From positions 1,178,001 through 1,242,000 of the forward strand of contig NZ_JANUSB010000015.1 in assembly GCF_024793895.1 (NCBI RefSeq): a stretch of DNA of 64,000 nt, written 5' to 3'. This document shows, piece after piece, positions 57,479 to 64,000 of this stretch (the first letter of the stretch is position 1; every line of letters begins with the position of its first letter). Origin of the DNA: Serratia sp. AKBS12 (lineage in GTDB: Bacteria > Pseudomonadota > Gammaproteobacteria > Enterobacterales > Enterobacteriaceae). Made by a program: the position numbers and the translations under genes. The notes under the pieces are model-generated. The model was not told where the DNA came from. It worked only from the letters and a program-made list of their open reading frames with translations, and made no database searches.

Positions 57479-58672
57479 ATGATTATCAAACCTAAGGTTC
57501 GCGGTTTTATCTGCACCACCACACATCCGGTGGGCTGTGAAGCCAATGTACGTCGTCAGATTGCCTATACCAAGCAGCAAGGCACCATCGCCAATGGCCC
57601 TAAACGCGTGCTGGTTATCGGTGCTTCCACCGGTTACGGCCTGGCTTCCCGTATTGCTGCCGCTTTCGGCAGCGGCGCTGCTACCATCGGCGTCTTCTTT
57701 GAAAAGGCCGGTACCGAAAGCAAACCGGCCACCGCTGGTTGGTACAATTCCGCCGCGTTTGATAAAGCAGCCAAAGAAGAAGGTCTGTACGCCAAGAGCG
57801 TCAATGGGGATGCTTTCTCCAACGAATGTCGCGCCAAGGTTATCGAACTGATCAAACAGGATCTTGGCCAGATCGATCTGGTGGTATATTCCCTGGCATC
57901 ACCGGTACGTAAAATGCCGGACACCGGCGAAGTGGTGCGCTCGGCGCTGAAACCGATTGGCGAGGTTTATACCACTACGGCGATCGACACCAATAAAGAC
58001 CAAATCGTTACCGCAACGGTTGAGCCTGCCAACGAAGAAGAAATCCAGAACACCATCACCGTGATGGGCGGCCAGGACTGGGAGTTGTGGATGTCCGCTC
58101 TGGAAGAAGCCAACGTGCTGTCTGAAGGCGCCAAGTCCGTAGCATATTCCTACATTGGCACCGACTTGACCTGGCCAATTTACTGGCACGGTACGCTGGG
58201 CCGTGCCAAAGAAGATCTGGACCGCGCAGCTACCGCCATTCGTGGCGATCTGGCTGCCAAAGGCGGCACTGCCCACGTAGCGGTGTTGAAATCAGTGGTA
58301 ACGCAGGCGTCTTCTGCTATCCCGGTGATGCCGCTGTATATCTCGATGGCCTTCAAAATCATGAAGGAAAAGGGCATCCACGAAGGTTGTATGGAACAGG
58401 TCTACCGCATGATGCGTACCCGCCTGTACGGCGACGACCTGGCGCTGGACGACCACGCCCGTATCCGCATGGATGATTGGGAGCTGCGCGACGACGTGCA
58501 ACAGGCCTGTAAGGATCTGTGGCCGTTAATCACCTCGGAAAACCTCAGTGAGCTGACTGACTACACCGCCTACAAACAGGAGTTCCTACGTTTGTTCGGT
58601 TTCGGTCTGGAAGAGGTGGATTACGAGGCGGATGTCAATCCGGACGTGCGTTTCGACGTGGTCGAGCTGTAA
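57479..58672 (+). CDS. fabV: Trans-2-enoyl-CoA/ACP reductase FabV
   Basis: 397 residues, the FabV length. A large short-chain-dehydrogenase-type NADH enzyme reducing enoyl-ACP or enoyl-CoA, poorly sensitive to triclosan. Cofactor site [19 protein letters not shown]; the catalytic Y-x8-K is [10 protein letters not shown] near 240; [22 protein letters not shown] is a family stretch. It is transcribed alone between two terminators, with a weak ribosome site before ATG 57479. E. coli lacks it; the organism therefore has two enoyl reductases (also FabI at 2.9 kb). Confidence 0.93.
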   Translation: MIIKPKVRGFICTTTHPVGCEANVRRQIAYTKQQGTIANGPKRVLVIGASTGYGLASRIAAAFGSGAATIGVFFEKAGTESKPATAGWYNSAAFDKAAKEEGLYAKSVNGDAFSNECRAKVIELIKQDLGQIDLVVYSLASPVRKMPDTGEVVRSALKPIGEVYTTTAIDTNKDQIVTATVEPANEEEIQNTITVMGGQDWELWMSALEEANVLSEGAKSVAYSYIGTDLTWPIYWHGTLGRAKEDLDRAATAIRGDLAAKGGTAHVAVLKSVVTQASSAIPVMPLYISMAFKIMKEKGIHEGCMEQVYRMMRTRLYGDDLALDDHARIRMDDWELRDDVQQACKDLWPLITSENLSELTDYTAYKQEFLRLFGFGLEEVDYEADVNPDVRFDVVEL

Positions 58673-58693
58673 TTCAGCCTATCGTGACAGCAA

Positions 58694-58728
58694 TAAAAAA
58701 ACAGGGCCTTTATGGCCCTGTTTTTTAT
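58694..58728. terminator. Bidirectional terminator between fabV and uspE
   Basis: Stem ACAGGGCC / GGCCCTGT, loop TTTAT, A7 on the left and T6 on the right; serves convergent fabV and uspE. Confidence 0.93.
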
Positions 58729-58764
58729 TCTTGTTGGCGAAGCGTGCTATGGCTGACCTGCGGC

Positions 58765-59727
58765 TCAATCTTCATCATCGTGCTCGTCGTCTTCATCGGC
58801 CTCGATGGGGCAGTTGAAGTCCTCCGGTTTGATCACCAGTAAATCGCATTTCAGATGATCGATCACATGCTCAGCCGTATTGCCGATAAAGGCAGCAGAA
58901 ATACCGGTACGCCCAAGGGTGCCCAACACTACCACGCCGGCTTGCAGATGCTCGGCCAGGTCCGGGATTACCTCTTCCGGCAGGCCTTTTTCTACGTGGG
59001 TAAATTCTTCGTTGATGCCGAATTTCTGTCTGAGAGCCTTCATGGCGATCAGATGCTGGCCGCGAATGGCGTCGTTATAGACGCTGGGATCAAAATCCGG
59101 CAGTTCGATTGCAATATTGATGGGAGTAACCGGGTAGGCACCGACCAGATGGACCTCGGTTTGGTTGACGTTTTGCGCCAGTTCAACCGTTTCTTGTACC
59201 AATTTTAGATTAAGTGGGTCGTGGTAGGGTTCTTCACTAGACAGGTTAACCGCCACCACCGCTTTGCCGCCTTCCGGCCAGGGCTGGTCTTTCACCATCC
59301 ACACCGGGCACGGACATTTACGTAGCAAATGCCAATCGGTCGGGGTAAAAATCACCGATTCCAGCCGATCGTGCTGGTGCGCCATTTTCAGCAACAAATC
59401 ATGTTGCCCGTTTAACACTTCCTGAATAATGGCTTCAAACGGCCGGTTATGCCACACCACTTTGACTTCGATAGGAACGCCTTCTTCGAGGTAGAAGCGG
59501 CATTGTTCGTTTATCCACGCGGCACGTTGGCTAATGACGCCTTGCCGCATCGCCGTTCGTTCATCCGGGGAAAGCAGGGTGGTCATTTCGTAAGAGAAAT
59601 CATAGATTGGCAGGAAGGCTTTAATCCGCCCGCCATTCCGCTTCACCAGATACACCGCACGGCGCAACGCCGGTTGGTCATCCTGGTTGGGGTCAATAGC
59701 CACCAGAAGATTCTGATACTTCGCCAT
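58765..59727 (-). CDS. uspE: Universal stress protein E
   Basis: 320 residues (316 in E. coli) with two tandem Usp domains (about 1-150 and 160-305). The second ends with the [21 protein letters not shown] stretch, an ATP/lipid-binding loop of Usp proteins, and the tail is very acidic ([12 protein letters not shown]). UspE acts in oxidative stress, DNA damage tolerance and cell-cell contact in E. coli. Adjacent to fnr as in E. coli. Confidence 0.94.
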   Translation of the reverse strand: MAKYQNLLVAIDPNQDDQPALRRAVYLVKRNGGRIKAFLPIYDFSYEMTTLLSPDERTAMRQGVISQRAAWINEQCRFYLEEGVPIEVKVVWHNRPFEAIIQEVLNGQHDLLLKMAHQHDRLESVIFTPTDWHLLRKCPCPVWMVKDQPWPEGGKAVVAVNLSSEEPYHDPLNLKLVQETVELAQNVNQTEVHLVGAYPVTPINIAIELPDFDPSVYNDAIRGQHLIAMKALRQKFGINEEFTHVEKGLPEEVIPDLAEHLQAGVVVLGTLGRTGISAAFIGNTAEHVIDHLKCDLLVIKPEDFNCPIEADEDDEHDDED

Positions 59728-59810
59728 AGGGCCTCCTTACAGCTGCAAATTAACAGTCTGTTAATTTACAGAGTAACCCAACATTGAAAAACAGAACAGG
59801 GCAGAGATGA

Positions 59811-59846
59811 GCCGGATCAATAATTTCAGTTAATTGTTGATCCGGC
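59811..59846. terminator. Stem-loop after fnr
   Basis: GCCGGATCAA and its exact inverse TTGATCCGGC, 16-nt loop, starting 8 bp beyond the fnr stop. No clear T-run, so terminator function is only possible. Confidence 0.4.
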
Positions 59847-59853
59847 GAAGAGA

Positions 59854-60618
59854 TTAGGCGCTAACGCTAACGTTGATTCGCGGCGTACCGGCCAGCACTG
59901 AAAGCGCATCGACGTTTTCAATGGTAATGTATTTACCTTTTACGCTGAGGATTTCGCTTTTTTGGAAACGCCCCAACAGACGACTGATGGTTTCAACCGT
60001 CAACCCCAGGTAATTACCTATGTCGCCACGCGTCATGGTCAGGCGGAACTCGCGTGGAGAAAAACCACGTTCGGCAAAGCGTCGGGAAAGGTTATAAACA
60101 AATGCGGCCAGACGTTCTTCTGCATTTTTCTTCGACAACAGCAAAATCATGTCCTGATCGCCTTTGATCTCACCGCTCATCAAACGCATGATTTGTTGAC
60201 GTAAATTAGGCATTTTGCCTGATAGATCGTCCAGCGTTTCGAACGGGATCTCGCAAACCATCGAGGTCTCCAATGCCTGAGCAAAACTGGGGTGCTTTAA
60301 GCCACCGATGGCATCAAAGCCCACCAGATCGCCGGCCAGATGGAAACCGGTAATTTGCTCATCGCCTTGCTCGGTGATGGTGTAGCTTTTTATGGTTCCG
60401 GAGCGGATTGCGTACAGGGACTTCAATTCATCACCGGCCTTGAACAGCGTTTGGCCTTTTTGAATTGGTTTTTTCCTTTCGATAATGTTGTCGAGCTGAT
60501 CGAGCTCGTGTGCATTAAGAGTGAAAGGGATACACAGTTGGCTGATGCTACAGTCCTGGCAGTGGATCGCACAGCCACCAGACTGAATACGACGTATCGC
60601 GCGTTTTTCCGGGATCAT
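59854..60618 (-). CDS. fnr: Anaerobic regulator FNR
   Basis: 254 residues (250 in E. coli). An N-terminal cysteine set [14 protein letters not shown] (Cys16, 20, 23, 29) plus the Cys in [10 protein letters not shown] (position about 122) hold the oxygen-sensitive [4Fe-4S] cluster. A CRP-type beta roll follows, then the helix-turn-helix [24 protein letters not shown], near-identical to E. coli. It governs anaerobic genes, among them fnrS (25.2 kb). A box matching its own site lies 21 bp upstream of its start. Confidence 0.97.
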   Translation of the reverse strand: MIPEKRAIRRIQSGGCAIHCQDCSISQLCIPFTLNAHELDQLDNIIERKKPIQKGQTLFKAGDELKSLYAIRSGTIKSYTITEQGDEQITGFHLAGDLVGFDAIGGLKHPSFAQALETSMVCEIPFETLDDLSGKMPNLRQQIMRLMSGEIKGDQDMILLLSKKNAEERLAAFVYNLSRRFAERGFSPREFRLTMTRGDIGNYLGLTVETISRLLGRFQKSEILSVKGKYITIENVDALSVLAGTPRINVSVSA

Positions 60619-60968
60619 AGATTACGCTCATGCAGTAATTGATATGAGTCAATTTTAACATCTTTTGAGGCAGGTTATAAGTGTGACAATAGTAAGAATA
60701 GGGGTATTGTGTCGCTATTTTACACGCAACTGGCGATTTTTATTCTTAGGTAAATAAGAAAAAGCTTATTTATCCGTCATTCAACCTATCCGCTACGGCA
60801 TACCGTGGCGAGCATCGGTCGCCGCAACCTCGGCAGAGTAAAAAGCATGCTGCGTCAATATCCGCCATTGACGGTATTTGCTGGCCGGAGAATAACGCGA
60901 TGCTCTCCGGCCATGAGTAAACGGCTGCGGTTTGCCGCTCCAGGCTGTGCGTTGGCATTGTCGATGGG
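60619..60968. other. 350-bp gap between ogt and fnr
   Basis: Contains the fnr promoter with its FNR box and the ogt end. A long inverted repeat TGGCCGGAGA / TCTCCGGCCA (60882-60913, 12-nt loop) lies 55 bp beyond the ogt stop without a T-run. No gene is supported. Confidence 0.6.
60639..60652. promoter_or_regulatory. FNR box upstream of fnr
   Basis: TTGATATGAGTCAA matches TTGAT-N4-ATCAA with one mismatch. At 21 bp before the start codon it would overlap the transcription start, which fits negative self-control. Confidence 0.78.
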
Positions 60969-61493
60969 TTAGAGCAGCGCCGCCGGCAAATAGCCTTCAT
61001 GCTGCAACAACCACTGTTTGCGTTGCACGCCGCCAGCATAGCCGGTGAGCGCCCCTTGAGAACCGATCACCCGGTGGCAGGGTACCACGATGCTGATCGG
61101 GTTGGATCCATTCGCCATGCCCACAGCGCGAGAGGCGGTGGGGCGGCCAATGCGCCTGGCCAGCTCGCCATAGGTGATAATCTCGCCGCAGGGGATCTGC
61201 CGTAGCTGGTGCCAGACGGTTCGCTGAAACTCGGTGCCAGCGGTCATCACCGGCACCTGATTAATCGCGCCGAGTTCGCCGTCGAAGTAGCGCTGCATGA
61301 TGTCGGTCAGGCCACCGGGATTGCGCTGCGTCTGCAATTGGAAACGATCGGTGCGGTAGTGGGTATTCAGCAGCTTCATCAGGCGCGCCTCATGCTCGGT
61401 CCAATCAACGGCGCGCAGGCGGCCCTGTTCATCGGCTATCAACACCAACTCACCTACCGGTGTCGCCATACGGTCAATTAAAAAAGTTTGCAT
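60969..61493 (-). CDS. ogt: O6-methylguanine-DNA methyltransferase Ogt
   Basis: 174 residues (171 in E. coli). It takes methyl groups from O6-methylguanine onto the cysteine in IVVPCHRVIGSQGALTGYAGG, used once per protein. The DNA-binding helix is ELARRIGRPTASRAVGMANGSNP. Constitutive partner of Ada. Order uspE-fnr-ogt as in E. coli. Confidence 0.95.
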   Translation of the reverse strand: MQTFLIDRMATPVGELVLIADEQGRLRAVDWTEHEARLMKLLNTHYRTDRFQLQTQRNPGGLTDIMQRYFDGELGAINQVPVMTAGTEFQRTVWHQLRQIPCGEIITYGELARRIGRPTASRAVGMANGSNPISIVVPCHRVIGSQGALTGYAGGVQRKQWLLQHEGYLPAALL

Positions 61494-61693
61494 GTGATCA
61501 CTCCTTTATGTTGATGCCCTGATTATTGCATGAAAAGTGGCGTATGGATGGCGGATTTCGGACATCAAGCTGCCGGGCTGTGGCTAGCCCATGGGCCAAC
61601 ATCAGGCCATATGCAGCACCTTTAACTATAATCATCGTGTCTTTGTGCTTTTGCCCTTCGGCCAACGACGTCATGCAATGAGGTTTAATCTTT

Positions 61694-61711
61694 CTGTCAT
61701 CTGATTGACAT
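61694..61711 (+). promoter_or_regulatory. Pho box upstream of olsF
   Basis: CTGTCATCTGATTGACAT fits the 18-bp Pho box (two 7-bp CTGTCAT repeats with a 4-bp spacer). The first repeat is perfect and the second keeps five of seven bases; it also contains TTGACA, a consensus -35. It lies 57 bp before the olsF start, so PhoB-P would activate it in phosphate shortage. Confidence 0.72.
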
Positions 61712-61767
61712 GTCGCAGTCACGCCGCTGGCTTAAGTTTTCTGCGAATAGGCCAAGGAGAGAACACG

Positions 61768-63489
61768 ATGTTTAGTTTGGACACCTTGTTGCAAGACGCA
61801 TTTCCACATCGCAATCCCCCCGCCTGGCAGCGTAGCCTGCTGAGAAATCTGCTTTTTGAAAAAGAATTTAAACAGTTTGCCGCCGATTACCCACACTTGA
61901 AAGGCTTTGATCTGATTGAGCAAGTGGTGGACTACTTCAAGTTGAGCTGTGAACTGGTCGACGGCGATTTAGAAAACATCCCCAGCCAGGGGCCAGTGGT
62001 ACTGGTTGCCAATCATCCGATTGGCTCGCTTGACGGCCTGGTACTATTGCGCGCGGTGGCGGCAGTGCGCCGCGACGTCAAGGTGGTTGCCAGCCAAATC
62101 CTCAGTTATATCGAACCGCTGCGCAGCCTGTTTGTACCGGTCGACAATGTGGAATACAAAACCAACCGTCGGCAAATCGAAGCCATGCAGGCTCAGTTGG
62201 ATAATCAAGGCGTCTTGATTGTGTTTCCGGCCGGGGAAGTGTCGCGTATCAGTCCACAGGGCATCCGCGATGGTCACTGGCATACCGGATTTTTGCGGCT
62301 GGCGGCCAAGGCGCGTGCGCCTATCGTGCCAATTCATATCAGCGCACGTAACAGTAATCTGTTCTATTTTGCCTCGCTGGTTTACCGCCCATTATCGACG
62401 CTGCTGCTGGTACGCGAAATGTTTCAGCAGCAGGGCGGTCGCATAAAACTACGCATCGGCGGGCGTATTCCGTTTGCCAGTTGGCATGACGGTCATACCA
62501 GCGCCCATGAGCTGGCCGAACGCTTCCGCCGTCATGTCTATCGGCTGGGCCAGGGAAAACCGGGGCTGTTTGCCAGCGAATCGCCGATTGCATTGCCGGA
62601 AAACCGCCTGGAACTGCGCAAGGCGTTGTCGGCCTGTGAGCAACTGGGCAAGACGCCGGACGGTAAAATAATTTTCCTCTACCGTCGTCATGATGAAACC
62701 CGCTCGCCGATCCTGCGTGAACTGGGTCGCCTGCGTGAAATCGCCTTTCGTGCCGTGGGAGAAGGTTCTGGCCGGCGGCGCGATCTGGACAGTTATGACG
62801 ATGACTATTATCACCTGGTGCTGTGGGATGAAGATGAGCTGGACATCGTTGGCGCCTACCGTTTTATTCCCACCGCCGAGCAGTTGGCGAACAAGGGGTT
62901 GGAAGGCATCTACAGCAACAGCCTGTTTCATTACGATCGCGATATGGCGCCGATTCTGGAACAGGGCATCGAACTGGGGCGCAGCTTCATTCAACCTGCC
63001 TATTGGGGCAAACGCGGGCTGGATTACCTATGGCTTGGGATCGGCGCCTATCTGGCAAAATATCCGCAGTATCGCTATCTGTTCGGGCCGGTATCGATTT
63101 CCGGTGGTATGCCGGTGGCGGCACGCGATCTGCTGATTGCCTTCTATCGGTTGTATTTCTCTTCCAACAGCGCGCTGGCGCAGTCTCGACAACCGTATCC
63201 GGCGTCCTTGCCGCAGGTGCTGGCGCAATTTTCCGGCGATGATTATCAGGCGGATCTGGTGCGATTGAAAAGCCTGCTGAGCAATATCGGCTGTTCAATT
63301 CCGACGCTCTACAAACAATACTCCGAATTATGCGAACCGGGCGGCGTACAGTTTATCGATTTTGGCACCGATCCGGCATTCAACAATTGTATCGACGGTC
63401 TGGTACTGGTGGATCTGCTGCGCTTGAAGCCGGCACGCTACCAGCGTTATATCGCGGTGCATCAACCTGCTGAATCCACGCTGGCCTGA
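61768..63489 (+). CDS. olsF: Ornithine lipid synthase OlsF (bifunctional acyltransferase)
   Basis: 573 residues with two domains. The N-terminal half (about 60-290) is a PlsC-like O-acyltransferase: VLVANHPIGSLDGL (an NHPxGxxDG motif), and FPAGEVSRI as the glycerophosphate-type loop. The C-terminal half (about 310-570) is an OlsB-like GNAT N-acyltransferase, with YHLVLWDEDELDIVGAYRFI, RSFIQPAYWGKRGLDYLWLG and PVSISGGMPVAARDLLIAFY. OlsF of Serratia proteamaculans makes ornithine lipid from ornithine alone; this protein has the same form. ATG 61768 follows AAGGAGAG. A Pho box lies upstream. Confidence 0.9.
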   Translation: MFSLDTLLQDAFPHRNPPAWQRSLLRNLLFEKEFKQFAADYPHLKGFDLIEQVVDYFKLSCELVDGDLENIPSQGPVVLVANHPIGSLDGLVLLRAVAAVRRDVKVVASQILSYIEPLRSLFVPVDNVEYKTNRRQIEAMQAQLDNQGVLIVFPAGEVSRISPQGIRDGHWHTGFLRLAAKARAPIVPIHISARNSNLFYFASLVYRPLSTLLLVREMFQQQGGRIKLRIGGRIPFASWHDGHTSAHELAERFRRHVYRLGQGKPGLFASESPIALPENRLELRKALSACEQLGKTPDGKIIFLYRRHDETRSPILRELGRLREIAFRAVGEGSGRRRDLDSYDDDYYHLVLWDEDELDIVGAYRFIPTAEQLANKGLEGIYSNSLFHYDRDMAPILEQGIELGRSFIQPAYWGKRGLDYLWLGIGAYLAKYPQYRYLFGPVSISGGMPVAARDLLIAFYRLYFSSNSALAQSRQPYPASLPQVLAQFSGDDYQADLVRLKSLLSNIGCSIPTLYKQYSELCEPGGVQFIDFGTDPAFNNCIDGLVLVDLLRLKPARYQRYIAVHQPAESTLA

Positions 63490-63582
63490 ATTGGTAGTTA
63501 TATTATTTTGTTATAAGCCAAGATTTGGGGCTAACGGCGGGAAAACGCTACGCTTTACGTTTTGCCACCGTTGGAGATTTGC

Positions 63583-64000
63583 ATGACACAAGCGTGTTTT
63601 CCCACCATCTTGTCCGCAGATGAGCCGCCACCGGCGGCCATTGTCAATCAACAGGGCGGGTCGCCGTTTCTATTACTCTGTGACCACGCCTGCAACTCAT
63701 TGCCTCACAGCCTGGGAGATCTGGGGCTGCCACCCGGTGAAATAGAACGCCATATTGGCTGGGATATCGGCGCGCTGGGTGTCTCGACCCACCTGAGTGA
63801 ATATCTGGATGCCACCTTGGTGCATCAGCGCTATTCTCGGTTGGTGATTGACTGCAACCGCTCACCGGCGGTGGAAAGTTCGATTCCCCAGATTTCCGAG
63901 CTGACACCGGTACCAGGCAATATGCACCTCGATCCAATGGACAGCCTGGCGCGGCAGCAAACGTTTTTCTTCCCTTATCATCAGGCAATTGAACAGGTTA
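63583..64000 (+). CDS. N-formylglutamate amidohydrolase family protein, partial
   Basis: Runs off the right edge; the 139 codons visible have no stop. ATG 63583 follows TTGGAG. The product begins MTQACFPTILSADEPPPAAI, then LLLCDHACNSLPHSLGDLGL, HIGWDIGALGVSTHLSEYLD and VIDCNRSPAVESSIPQISE. The FGase family pattern is an N-terminal CDHA with a later DIGA and DCNR, as here. These hydrolases release formate or act on amidated amino acids; the substrate is not known. It is 93 bp after olsF on the same strand and could share its message. Confidence 0.8.
   Translation, partial: MTQACFPTILSADEPPPAAIVNQQGGSPFLLLCDHACNSLPHSLGDLGLPPGEIERHIGWDIGALGVSTHLSEYLDATLVHQRYSRLVIDCNRSPAVESSIPQISELTPVPGNMHLDPMDSLARQQTFFFPYHQAIEQV

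Noticed and set aside
60882-60913. Inverted repeat downstream of ogt as a terminator
   Set aside because: Twelve-nt loop and no T-run; noted in the gap entry but not called a terminator.
61498-61722. 74-codon minus-strand frame between ogt and olsF
   Set aside because: It covers the Pho box and the olsF promoter area, with no ribosome site or recognisable domain.

Overview
The window reads as chromosomal backbone of an enterobacterium, most probably a Serratia. Most proteins align over their full length with E. coli terminus-region genes. The folE2/gamma-carbonic anhydrase operon, FabV, and the olsF ornithine-lipid gene (known from Serratia) point away from Escherichia. GC is high in the backbone and drops visibly at 43.6-46.2 kb. 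No rRNA, tRNA, CRISPR array or intact insertion sequence was seen. Gene order joins segments that lie apart in E. coli: fabI-sap-psp-tyrR-tpx, mpaA-mppA, zntB-fnrS-ttcA, ydbK-ldhA-ydbHL-azoR-hrpA, ydgD-asr, rstAB-folM-ydgI-ydgH-pntAB, uspE-fnr-ogt.

Layout. 1-2.7 kb: end of dacD, a LysR regulator and a convergent double CMD-domain protein. 2.9-9.0 kb: fabI and the sapABCDF ABC importer on the minus strand. 9.16-10.7 kb: a Zur box driving folE2 and a gamma-class carbonic anhydrase. 10.8-10.9 kb: a clear ryhB small RNA under a Fur box. 11-16.4 kb: the phage-shock locus pspF / sigma-54 promoter / pspABCD-ycjXF. 16.6-24 kb: tyrR, tpx and genes for murein-peptide recycling (ycjG, mpaA, mppA) with two less known genes. 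24-25.3 kb: zntB and fnrS, an FNR-dependent small RNA with its FNR box at -41.5. 25.3-43.3 kb: VOC protein, ttcA, nifJ/ydbK, emrE, ydbJ, hslJ, ldhA, a possible new small gene, ydbH-ynbE-ydbL, azoR, hrpA, ydgD, a ydgU-like 26-residue protein and asr.

The accessory part is 43.5-46.2 kb, between asr and an M32 carboxypeptidase. It holds a secreted DUF3472-like protein, a Tn3-family transposase remnant, a new-looking class II microcin precursor (double-glycine leader, Gly-rich, four Cys) followed by a small two-helix membrane protein that is a candidate immunity protein, and a roughly 250-bp miniature element with Tn3-type inverted repeats. This is the best candidate for an undescribed system. 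No microcin exporter is visible in the window.

46.3-64 kb: M32 carboxypeptidase, rstAB, folM, an orphan gene, ydgI, ydgH, pntAB, fabV (a second enoyl reductase beside fabI), uspE, fnr with a self-regulatory FNR box, ogt, olsF with a Pho box, and the start of an N-formylglutamate amidohydrolase family gene. Metal (Zur, Fur), oxygen (FNR) and phosphate (PhoB) signals are all readable upstream of the relevant genes.
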